Source: an uncultured Oscillospiraceae bacterium (GTDB lineage Bacteria > Bacillota > Clostridia > Oscillospirales > Oscillospiraceae). Taken from it: a DNA stretch of 7,291 nucleotides. The first letter of the stretch is position 1, and each line of letters starts with the position of its first letter. The position numbers and the translations under genes are program-made. The stretch lies in assembly GCA_910577525.1 (NCBI GenBank), contig CAJTLI010000068.1, forward strand, positions 1-7,291, given 5' to 3'. The notes under the pieces were generated by a model. The model had not been told where the DNA came from. It saw only the letters and a program-made list of their open reading frames with translations, and ran no database searches. Below are positions 1 through 5,167 of this stretch, one piece after another.

Positions 1-894
1 GTTGTCAGGATAACGGCTGGTGTTGGACTTGAACGGGTAATGAATAACCGTGACGTCGGTGGCCTTCTCCAGGTCGTTGCCGCCCTGCTTGGCGACCCAG
101 GCCTGGAAGATATCATCTATCGTGAGGCTGTCCTTTTTGTCAGTCAGCCACGTCTTCATCGCCTGGTCGCTGGCCTGGAGCTCGCGATCCGCGAACTTGC
201 CGACGCCGTCGCTCACGTAGACGGTCTGCCACGCGCTGACGGTCTCGACAGTGCCATCTTCATGAGTAAAGTCGAACCACACGCAGAAGGCGTAGGGGCC
301 GTTCTTCAAGTTGGTCGTCTTCGCGGTGTGTTCCGTGTTGGCAGTCGCGTCCAGCACGATCTTCTCGGCGTCGTCGTACGTCCGGAACTCCACGGCATAG
401 ACCTCTACGTTGTCCAGGTCCGAGAACGCCTCGTAGGTCAGGATGTTGCCCTCGATGCTGGCACGGATACCCCAGAAGCCCTGCTTATCCGTGTACAGGC
501 CGGTGGAGTACCGGTTGTCGCCGAGTTTGTCGCAGCCGGCGTACCAGGTGTCGCGGAAGTCGTAAAAGTAGGTGTAGTACTTGCCGGATTTCTCCTGGTA
601 GTCCAGCTTGCGGAACGTATCGTAGCTGATATTGGTCAGGCTGGGATATTTGGTAGTACCGTAGGCCACGCGGGTCTTGGCCGTGCTGGAAGTGCTTGCG
701 GCCACGGAAGCGACGGCGTTGGCCGGGGTCTGGTCGTAGACTTCTACGTAGGCCGTGCCCTGGGGGAGGCCCTTGGGATGGGCGTCGTTGCTATCGCCGC
801 CCAGGTCGAGGATGCTTAAGCAGAGAATGGCGAGGATGCTTGTAATGAGAATGGCTGCGGTAAAGCGTTTGTTCTTCTTGTCGGGAAAATACAT
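1..894 (-). CDS. secreted or membrane-anchored protein, N-terminal part (partial)
   Basis: An open frame of 298 codons runs from an ATG at 894 off the left edge with no stop. It begins with a short basic stretch (KKNKR, residues 6-10) and a hydrophobic segment at about residues 12-29, which is a signal peptide or N-terminal membrane anchor, so the rest should lie outside the cell. No acceptable lipobox is seen (LAILC has Leu before Cys). Residues about 160-225 are rich in aromatic and beta-prone residues and resemble an Ig/fibronectin-like beta domain, but I cannot name a family. The start is supported by AAAGGAG at 905-911, 10 nt upstream. The neighbour upstream is a structured 670-base gene-free region that may serve as its leader. 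A role as an ICE-encoded surface or cell-wall protein is inference from context; the catalytic part, if any, would be beyond the edge. Confidence 0.8.
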   Translation of the reverse strand, partial: MYFPDKKNKRFTAAILITSILAILCLSILDLGGDSNDAHPKGLPQGTAYVEVYDQTPANAVASVAASTSSTAKTRVAYGTTKYPSLTNISYDTFRKLDYQEKSGKYYTYFYDFRDTWYAGCDKLGDNRYSTGLYTDKQGFWGIRASIEGNILTYEAFSDLDNVEVYAVEFRTYDDAEKIVLDATANTEHTAKTTNLKNGPYAFCVWFDFTHEDGTVETVSAWQTVYVSDGVGKFADRELQASDQAMKTWLTDKKDSLTIDDIFQAWVAKQGGNDLEKATDVTVIHYPFKSNTSRYPDN

Positions 895-990
895 TCTGAT
901 CGCGCTCCTTTCTAAGCGTAATGATAAATTTAGTAGGCGGGCCTGCGGTTTGCTGTTCTTGTTCTGGCAGGTCTGCTCTACTCCCACCGT

Positions 991-1016
991 TGTGCCACGG
1001 CAAAAGCCGGGGCACA
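991..1016. repeat. 11-bp stem-loop with AAAA loop
   Basis: The left arm TGTGCCACGGC and the right arm GCCGGGGCACA pair over 11 positions with one mismatch around a four-base loop (AAAA on plus, TTTT on minus). Neither strand shows a T-tract after it, so it is not a standard intrinsic terminator. On the minus strand it would lie about 100 nt upstream of the start at 894, in the leader of that gene. Confidence 0.65.
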
Positions 1017-1131
1017 TGAGGACGGAGGTGCCAAGCCGATGTCCCAAGCCGTCCGCCGCGTTCCGGTCTCCGGGGCGTGGCGGGGTTTACTTATTGTACT
1101 ACGCTCCAACCCTCCTCTATCTATTTGGATA

Positions 1132-1204
1132 TTGTCCTCGACGTTCCGCCCTTGGGGGTGGGGCCTCCCCCGTCCCCCAAGAGCTTCTTGGACCGTCGAG
1201 ACAA
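1132..1204. repeat. long compound stem-loop (73 nt)
   Basis: The outer stem pairs TTGTCCTCGACG (1132-1143) with CGTCGAGACAA (1194-1204), 11 pairs with one bulged C. An inner stem pairs CTTGGGGG with CCCCCAAG (8 bp) and continues as GGGG/CCCC after a small internal loop. Together they form an extended hairpin with an internal loop between the two stems. No T-tract follows on either strand, so a simple terminator is unlikely. It could be a folded RNA element in the leader of the left-edge gene or a DNA cruciform site. Confidence 0.65.
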
Positions 1205-1258
1205 CAAAAGCGGCGCAGGGCACAATAATCCCTACACCGCTGAAGCTACGCACACAAG

Positions 1259-1279
1259 CCATTGATTTCCCCATTGATT
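1259..1279. repeat. tandem 9-bp direct repeat overlapping a -35 box
   Basis: CCATTGATT occurs twice at a 12-bp period (1259-1267 and 1271-1279). The second copy contains the -35 hexamer TTGATT of the plus-strand promoter. It may be an activator or repressor site, or a chance duplication. Confidence 0.4.
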
Positions 1280-1302
1280 ATTGCCGGGAAAACCGTTATA
1301 AT
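1274..1302 (+). promoter_or_regulatory. plus-strand sigma-A-type promoter in intergenic region
   Basis: TTGATT at 1274-1279 and a consensus TATAAT at 1297-1302 are separated by exactly 17 bp, predicting a start near 1309. No gene lies downstream on the plus strand: the next gene region is the pcfJ-like gene, which is on the minus strand. The product would therefore be a noncoding RNA, antisense to the pcfJ 3' end if it extends far enough. The promoter faces a second one at 1424-1452 with identical hexamers. Confidence 0.6.
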
Positions 1303-1313
1303 GGGCTTTGGGC

Positions 1314-1328
1314 GCAGAAAATTTCTGC
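1314..1328. promoter_or_regulatory. 15-bp palindrome just after a predicted start site
   Basis: GCAGAAA and TTTCTGC flank a single central A, giving a perfect odd palindrome beginning about 5 bases after the predicted start of the plus-strand promoter. The loop is too small for an RNA hairpin without opening the stem, so a dimeric repressor site is the more natural reading. The cognate regulator is unknown; the site does not resemble the operators at 5074-5144. Confidence 0.4.
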
Positions 1329-1368
1329 TGTGTGGGGCTGGTTCTTAACGGGGACTCCCTACATAGGA

Positions 1369-1392
1369 CCTGGGGGGTTGCCGCCCCCCAGG
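1369..1392. repeat. 9-bp perfect hairpin in the overlap of convergent transcripts
   Basis: CCTGGGGGG and CCCCCCAGG pair perfectly over 9 bp around a six-base loop. It lies between the convergent promoters and so would be present in both predicted transcripts. A loose T-rich stretch (1403-1408) follows on the plus strand about 10 bases later, which is too far and too broken for a canonical terminator. Confidence 0.6.
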
Positions 1393-1423
1393 CCTGCCTT
1401 ATGCTTTTGTTATCTCGTTGCCC

Positions 1424-1452
1424 ATTATAGCTTATGCTGGAAGATAAATCAA
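1424..1452 (-). promoter_or_regulatory. minus-strand sigma-A-type promoter in intergenic region
   Basis: On the minus strand, TTGATT (1447-1452) and TATAAT (1424-1429) are 17 bp apart, predicting a start near 1417. The only downstream minus-strand gene is the one starting at 894, which would then have a leader of over 500 nt carrying all three large hairpins. Alternatively the promoter makes a short RNA. The motif TATAATGGGC is shared with the opposing promoter. Confidence 0.6.
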
Positions 1453-1496
1453 GGGTTTTTGACACGGTTTGCACTGGCGAGCCGCTTTTTTTGTTG

Positions 1497-1523
1497 CAAA
1501 ACCCACCACGGGGGCGGGCGTGG
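1497..1523 (-). terminator. weak candidate terminator after the pcfJ-like gene
   Basis: About 40 nt past the stop codon, the minus strand has CCACG and CGTGG pairing around an 8-base loop, followed by TGGGTTTTGC. The stem is only 5 bp and the T-run only four, so efficiency would be low, and read-through into the intergenic region is likely. Confidence 0.25.
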
Positions 1524-1563
1524 CCGGATGGTGACGGCTAATCGTATGTGCATGGCAACCCCC

Positions 1564-3546
1564 TTATGCTGCGGCGGGGGCCCGGAGGACCTGCCGCTCC
1601 CACTTGGACATGAAAGCATTGACTTCCGGCGTCGGATCGCAGTTTCCCTTTCCATGCACCTGGATGATCTTCCTGCCCCGAACCTCCACTGTGTAGAACG
1701 GCTTGGCCAGGTTCTCGCACCGCCGCAGGAACAGGATGATGCACTCCTTCCGCGCCACGCGATTCGCATATGATCCGACACAGTGGTGTAAAGCGTTTCC
1801 CTCAGCGGCCAACTCCTCCGGGGTAGTCGGCAGAAGGAATTTCATGCCGTCTGCCTCGAAGTCCAGGCGCCCGGAGATGGCCTTCATAGCCGCCTTGAAG
1901 TCCCGGCGCAGCTGGGCGTCGGCCTTGATCTTCACCCTGCGGGCCACCCTGTCATGCGCCTCCCGCAGATTTTTGGGGTATAGGACGAAGCTGTTGCCCA
2001 TGTCGTAGTCCAGCTTGGCGCACATGTCCAGGTAGTCGCGGTACTCCGACACGGCGGACTGCATATTATAATAGCGGCCTCTGCCGCCGTCGGTGCGGAG
2101 CGCGGCGAACTGCTTGTCCATGTATTTCATGAGCTTGTGGGCCGTCATATGCTTCAGAATCTGGGTCACGTCGCGCTCCACGCCATGCTCCCGCCGCCAT
2201 AGGAACAGCCCCTGCCGGTCCTTGGCGTCCCCGCACTCCCGGAACGTCAGCAGGTCCCCCACATCCACGTCCAGTGTCCGCAGAAAGGCCACGTCCTCCG
2301 GGGCAACGCGTAGAATCCGGTGGGTGCGGCCCTGGGATTCGTCCAGGGTGTCCTTAGATAACTGCCTGTAGGCGAGATCGGCCGCCAGACTGAAGAAGCC
2401 GGTTTTAACCAGGTGCTCCAGCCGGGGGTGCTCCAGGTACGCCCGCAGGAACGGCCAGAGCTGCATGGGCTCGTGGAAATGTTCATAGAACGCCGTGACA
2501 GGGCAGTACTCCCAGGGCGTCCCCGCCAGTGTCTTCGGCAGGTTCCGACAGTACACATGGCCGCAGGTGACGGCCTCGAAGTTGTCGTTGTAGGGATAGA
2601 AGATGGGCCGGTCCCCGGGCATCCAATGGGTCAGCGTGCCCCTGTTGTAAGAATAGTAGTACGGCTCGACCGCCGCCTTGCCGTCCGGGCCGAGCCGGAT
2701 GAATACGCGGGCGTTCTCGTATATCCGCTCCGTAGGCAGAAGATGGTCGCGGTCGTAGTCGTAATAGACCTTCACGACCCGGGCCACGACCTCGCTGCTG
2801 CTGATACGCTCCATGACCTGGACGGTATCGCGGTCATAGGTCCGCCCGGCCTTCCCTGCGGACTTAACCGTCAGCTCCCGCTTGCAATGGGGACACGTAA
2901 TTTTGCTGTTGTGTGCCGCGCTGGGCAGCGTGGCCTCCTTCCCGCAGGACGTGCAGATCCCGGTCACGGGACGCCGCACCGACGTGTGCCCGCAACGTAA
3001 GTACGCCGGCATGACCTCGCGCCGTACCCAGTCCTCCAGGCTCCGGGGAAGGGCGTGGAGGGGGCGCATACGGTCAATAGTCCGCCTCTCCCGCCTGAGC
3101 TGGCGCTCCGTGCTGCGCTTGTCAAGGATGGCCTGCTGGGCGTAGGTCAGAGCTTCCATGCCGTCGTGGTTATGGTCGTGGAAGAAGCTGCATACCCTCT
3201 GATTGTCCGGGGCGGAGTAGAACACGCATTTCCTGGTGAAGGAATAGTCCTTGCCCAGCCGCTCGAAGCTGGCCTCGCGCCAGCGGGTGGAGCCGTCCTC
3301 CCTCCGGGCCAGGGTGATATAGTCCTCTCCCGCCTGGAACATCGTCCAGACGGGCCGAGAATCGCCGGACGCGGCCCGCTTGCGGTCGTAGACGTACAGT
3401 ACCAGCGTCCGGCGGCGGCCGATGATTTTGACCGCCGTGCGGACGATATAGCCCACCTGCGGAGCATGAAGCAGCCCATGCCCCGGGGGGATGGCGGGGG
3501 CAGGGCTGTCGGCGGTAAACTTTCGCAGGGCTTTTTTGTCCAGCAT
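1564..3546 (-). CDS. pcfJ: PcfJ-like protein
   Basis: A 660-aa protein of the PcfJ-like family, named after a gene of the enterococcal conjugative plasmid pCF10 and found on many Firmicutes ICEs; its molecular role is not established. The family signature is at the C-terminus: EGNALHHCVGSYANR at residues about 582-596, followed by a FYTVEVRGRKIIQVHG segment at about 617-632. A zinc-ribbon-like set of cysteines (C185, CxxC at 198-201, CxxC at 218-221) suggests metal or nucleic-acid binding. The upstream GTG at 3552 is rejected because it abuts the ribosome site; the ATG at 3546 sits 7 nt from AAGGAGG (3554-3560). That site overlaps the stop codon of the pcfK-like gene, so the two are probably translationally coupled in one operon. 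Family assignment is firm; function is unknown. Confidence 0.92.
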   Translation of the reverse strand: MLDKKALRKFTADSPAPAIPPGHGLLHAPQVGYIVRTAVKIIGRRRTLVLYVYDRKRAASGDSRPVWTMFQAGEDYITLARREDGSTRWREASFERLGKDYSFTRKCVFYSAPDNQRVCSFFHDHNHDGMEALTYAQQAILDKRSTERQLRRERRTIDRMRPLHALPRSLEDWVRREVMPAYLRCGHTSVRRPVTGICTSCGKEATLPSAAHNSKITCPHCKRELTVKSAGKAGRTYDRDTVQVMERISSSEVVARVVKVYYDYDRDHLLPTERIYENARVFIRLGPDGKAAVEPYYYSYNRGTLTHWMPGDRPIFYPYNDNFEAVTCGHVYCRNLPKTLAGTPWEYCPVTAFYEHFHEPMQLWPFLRAYLEHPRLEHLVKTGFFSLAADLAYRQLSKDTLDESQGRTHRILRVAPEDVAFLRTLDVDVGDLLTFRECGDAKDRQGLFLWRREHGVERDVTQILKHMTAHKLMKYMDKQFAALRTDGGRGRYYNMQSAVSEYRDYLDMCAKLDYDMGNSFVLYPKNLREAHDRVARRVKIKADAQLRRDFKAAMKAISGRLDFEADGMKFLLPTTPEELAAEGNALHHCVGSYANRVARKECIILFLRRCENLAKPFYTVEVRGRKIIQVHGKGNCDPTPEVNAFMSKWERQVLRAPAAA

Positions 3547-3553
3547 TTCCACC

Positions 3554-3560
3554 CCTCCTT
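3554..3560 (-). promoter_or_regulatory. ribosome binding site overlapping the pcfK-like stop codon
   Basis: AAGGAGG on the minus strand shares bases with the TAA stop (3559-3561) of the upstream gene and lies 7 nt before the ATG at 3546. It decides that start over the GTG at 3552 and implies coupled translation. Confidence 0.8.
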
Positions 3561-4440
3561 ACATCAGGCTGATTTGCTCCATACCGGCATCCTTCGGCTT
3601 TTCGGCTTTGGGCTTCGCCGCAGGAGTCGGCTTTTTGGCTGCCTTGCTCTTGGCCGTCTTACGGGGAGTGGAAGCAGGTACATACGGCTTGGGTACGAAT
3701 TTTTCATCTTCATTATGATCCTCCTCTGCGTTTTCATCGTTAAAATAATCCTCTGCCCATTGGAAGCACAGGCCGTCGGGCACGTCCAAGCCGTAGACGC
3801 CGGTGCGCTGGATGCCGTTGTCCTTCATTTCCTGCTCGGCATACTCCTGGGCCTTCCTGTTGATGTACTGGAAGCAGTGAATCATGGACTTGGCAGGGTC
3901 CATGACCAGCATGGCGAAGGCAGCGTCCTTTCTGCACAGTCCTTGGATATGACCAGCCACGGCCTCCTTCATGTTGCGCCGGGTCAGGCGCTCCGTGTCG
4001 GCGGCGACGCGCTCCGCCGCTGCCGCCAGCAGTTCGGCGCCGTTCATGGCAGCGATGCGGTCGAGTGCGGCCTGCCGGGCCGCTCTCTTCTCGGCCTGCT
4101 TGGCCTCCCACTCGGCTTTCCGCTTGGCCTCGGCGGCTTCGTGGGCCTTGCGCTTGGCGTCGTCGTTTGCGGCGGGGGCGGCGTCCCCCACGGCCAGCTT
4201 GACCTCGGGCGGCGGAGGGACGTGGGCCGATGGTTCGGGCGGTTGCTCCGGGGCCGGAGCAGGCTCGGGCTGGGGCGGGACCGGCTCAGGTGGAGCCGGT
4301 TCGGGTTCGGGTGCGGCGGGAGCCGACTGGGGCGGGGCCTCCCGGGGCAACGCGCCCTGCTCCGGCGCGGCGGGCAGGGACGTTGCGGCGGAGCGGGTAT
4401 TGCGGCGGGCCTCACTGGCGATCTCGGAGAAAAATCCCAT
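3559..4440 (-). CDS. pcfK: PcfK-like family protein
   Basis: A 293-aa protein whose core (about residues 131-236, with DPAKSMIHCFQYINRKAQEY at 181-200 and VYGLDVPDGLCFQWAEDYFND at 215-235) matches the PcfK-like family that accompanies PcfJ on conjugative elements. As I recall, the anti-Cas9 protein AcrIIA9 belongs to the same family, so an anti-defence role is possible but not shown. The rest is low complexity: a Pro/Glu-rich linker (about 23-79), an Ala/Lys/Glu-rich probable helix (92-130), an acidic patch (236-247) and a Lys/Ala/Pro-rich basic tail (259-284). The last residues, QISLM, resemble a beta-clamp-binding peptide. AGGAGG at 4449-4454 lies 8 nt before the ATG. It sits between the SLOG gene and the pcfJ-like gene in a probable operon. 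Family call fairly sure; function uncertain. Confidence 0.85.
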   Translation of the reverse strand: MGFFSEIASEARRNTRSAATSLPAAPEQGALPREAPPQSAPAAPEPEPAPPEPVPPQPEPAPAPEQPPEPSAHVPPPPEVKLAVGDAAPAANDDAKRKAHEAAEAKRKAEWEAKQAEKRAARQAALDRIAAMNGAELLAAAAERVAADTERLTRRNMKEAVAGHIQGLCRKDAAFAMLVMDPAKSMIHCFQYINRKAQEYAEQEMKDNGIQRTGVYGLDVPDGLCFQWAEDYFNDENAEEDHNEDEKFVPKPYVPASTPRKTAKSKAAKKPTPAAKPKAEKPKDAGMEQISLM

Positions 4441-4467
4441 GTTTCATGCCTCCTGTTGATATGGCGA

Positions 4468-4498
4468 GAGCGCAGCACGGATTTTCCGTACTGCGCTC
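4468..4498. repeat. 13-position hairpin between SLOG and pcfK-like genes
   Basis: GAGCGCAG pairs with CTGCGCTC, and ACGG with CCGT, with one mismatch between them and a five-base loop. On the minus strand it is followed by TCGCCATATC, without a T-tract, so it more likely marks mRNA processing, stability or uneven expression within the operon than full termination. Confidence 0.6.
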
Positions 4499-4518
4499 CC
4501 TGTATTTTTCCTCTGCTA

Positions 4519-5058
4519 TTACCCTTGAGGGCGGCGCAGCCGCCCTTCTTCGGCTTGGCCCTCTGCCGCCAGCTCCAGGTATTGTATCTCGCACGCATCC
4601 TGCTTCCTGGCATACTCAATCGTGTTGCGCGTGCCGCCGCTGACGCCGGTGTAGGCGGCAATCAGCAGCGAAGAGCGGTCCACCATCCACTCGTTCCGGC
4701 ACTGGTATGCGGACCGGGAGTAGGAGTCGCAGACATAGCGGACGGCATCCGCCGCTTGGATGACACGGGCGAACAGCTCCGAGTACCCGTCCTTCCAGTG
4801 CAGGCCGAAGCCTTGATAGGGCACGGCGCAGACCAGCCGGATCTCTGGCCGGGAGAGCCGTCGCTCCAAGACCAGCTCCGCCGCCCAAAGGTCAACCCCT
4901 TTCGCGGCCCCGGAGATGAACGTCGTGTATCCGCGCCCTATGGCGGCGGTGATCGCCTCGTCCAGCCGCCGGATAACGAGATCGGGGCCTATTTTCAGCT
5001 TTTCGGGCCGATGCCCGGTGAAGCAGCAGCAGTATCTTCTATCTGGCAGTTCTTTCAT
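4519..5058 (-). CDS. YpsA/DUF1273-type SLOG family protein
   Basis: A 179-aa protein with the features of the YpsA-like branch of the SLOG (SMF/DprA-LOG) superfamily, Rossmann-like domains thought to bind nucleotides or nucleotide-derived ligands. Visible motifs are CCFTGHRPEKL at residues 11-21, FISGAAKGVDLWAAE at 47-61 (glycine-rich ligand loop), CAVPYQG at 77-83, RNEWMVDRSS at 121-130 and TGVSGGTRNTIEYA at 137-150. All expected blocks are present, so it is probably intact. A GTG start at 5088 is possible but lies inside an operator-like palindrome and upstream of the predicted start; the ATG at 5058 has GGAGGA (5065-5070) 6 nt away and is preferred. It is first in a leftward operon with the pcfK-like and pcfJ-like genes and divergent from an HTH gene. 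Bacillus YpsA affects cell division and stress; the role on this element is unknown. Confidence 0.88.
   Translation of the reverse strand: MKELPDRRYCCCFTGHRPEKLKIGPDLVIRRLDEAITAAIGRGYTTFISGAAKGVDLWAAELVLERRLSRPEIRLVCAVPYQGFGLHWKDGYSELFARVIQAADAVRYVCDSYSRSAYQCRNEWMVDRSSLLIAAYTGVSGGTRNTIEYARKQDACEIQYLELAAEGQAEEGRLRRPQG
4528..4546. repeat. 8-bp perfect inverted repeat at the 3' end of the SLOG gene
   Basis: AGGGCGGC and GCCGCCCT flank a three-base loop inside the last codons of the gene, just before its stop at 4519-4521. No T-tract follows on the minus strand. It may fold in the mRNA together with the hairpin at 4468-4498 as a stabilising 3' structure. Confidence 0.5.
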
Positions 5059-5073
5059 GGCTATTCCTCCGCT

Positions 5074-5091
5074 TGTGTGGTATACCACGCA
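5074..5091. promoter_or_regulatory. operator-like inverted repeat O1
   Basis: TGTGTGG-TATA-CCACGCA forms an 18-bp inverted repeat with one mismatched pair; its core GTGGTATACCAC is a perfect palindrome. It covers the predicted transcription start of the SLOG operon (near 5085), where a bound protein would block initiation. It shares arm sequence and 4-bp spacing with O2 at 5127-5144. The likely binder is the adjacent HTH protein, by inference from position. Confidence 0.7.
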
Positions 5092-5117
5092 ATTATAAGC
5101 GCATCATCCTATATAAT
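5089..5117 (+). promoter_or_regulatory. candidate promoter of the HTH regulator gene
   Basis: A consensus TATAAT lies at 5112-5117 on the plus strand, predicting a start near 5124. The hexamer 17 bp upstream (GCAATT) is a poor -35 box, so this promoter should be weak or assisted. It overlaps the opposing promoter almost completely, so the two would compete for polymerase. O2 lies immediately after the predicted start. Confidence 0.45.
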
Positions 5118-5120
5118 CAA
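5092..5120 (-). promoter_or_regulatory. promoter of the SLOG-pcfK-pcfJ operon
   Basis: On the minus strand, TTGATT (5115-5120) and TATAAT (5092-5097) are separated by 17 bp, predicting a start near 5085 and a leader of about 27 nt to the ATG at 5058. The hexamers and spacing are identical to both promoters in the 895-1563 region. The predicted start lies inside O1. Confidence 0.75.
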
Positions 5121-5126
5121 GTCAAA

Positions 5127-5144
5127 TGTGTGGACTGCCACACA
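5127..5144. promoter_or_regulatory. operator-like inverted repeat O2
   Basis: TGTGTGG-ACTG-CCACACA is a perfect inverted repeat with 7-bp arms and a 4-bp centre. It lies just downstream of the predicted start of the HTH gene and upstream of its ATG, fitting negative autoregulation. Its centre is 53 bp from that of O1, close to five helical turns. Confidence 0.75.
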
Positions 5145-5167
5145 AAACGGCATGGGGGTGGGTGCGC

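Larger units (their letters stand above)
1309..1416 (+). ncRNA. candidate small noncoding RNA (sense/antisense overlap)
   Basis: This interval is bounded by the predicted starts of the two convergent promoters, so RNAs from both would overlap here over about 108 nt. It contains the 9-bp G/C hairpin at 1369-1392 and no usable reading frame. I do not recognise any known RNA family. The strand and the 3' end are guesses; the evidence is promoter plus structure only. Confidence 0.3.
895..1563. other. gene-free structured intergenic region
   Basis: No frame here has a convincing start, ribosome site and protein-like composition. Instead the stretch carries two convergent sigma-A-type promoters (1274-1302 plus, 1424-1452 minus), strong inverted repeats at 991-1016, 1132-1204 and 1369-1392, a 15-bp palindrome at 1314-1328, and small direct repeats (CCAAGCCG at 1031-1038 and 1044-1051; CCATTGATT at 1259-1267 and 1271-1279). 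It separates the stop of the pcfJ-like gene from the start of the left-edge gene. I read it as a regulatory or noncoding-RNA locus. A role in DNA transfer or replication (oriT or single-strand origin) is an alternative that the sequence alone cannot decide. Confidence 0.6.

Noticed and set aside
40..819. A plus-strand open frame of 259 codons at the left edge
   Set aside because: The minus strand has an uninterrupted frame over the same stretch with a signal sequence, balanced composition and an AAAGGAG ribosome site. The plus frame is Val/Gly/Ala-rich and lacks these.
978..1274. A 98-codon minus-strand frame within the intergenic region
   Set aside because: It runs through the large stem-loop, has no ribosome site at its ATG, and its composition is not protein-like. 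An AGGAGG near 1112 precedes only a TTG only 2 nt away.
1329..1335. A TGTGTGG half-site identical to the O1/O2 arms in the intergenic region
   Set aside because: The matching CCACACA arm is missing at the required 4-bp spacing, so it is probably a chance half-site.
1459..1487. A perfect TTGACA on the plus strand at 1459-1464
   Set aside because: At 16-18 bp spacing the next hexamers are GC-rich (for example CCGCTT), with no -10 box.
1039..1773. A 244-codon plus-strand frame across the intergenic region and pcfJ end
   Set aside because: It has no ribosome site, crosses both convergent promoters and the hairpin, and continues antisense into the pcfJ-like gene.
5126..5167. An earlier in-frame ATG (5126) for the HTH gene
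   Set aside because: It coincides with the predicted transcription start and O2, has no ribosome site, and would add 14 residues that do not belong to the XRE domain.
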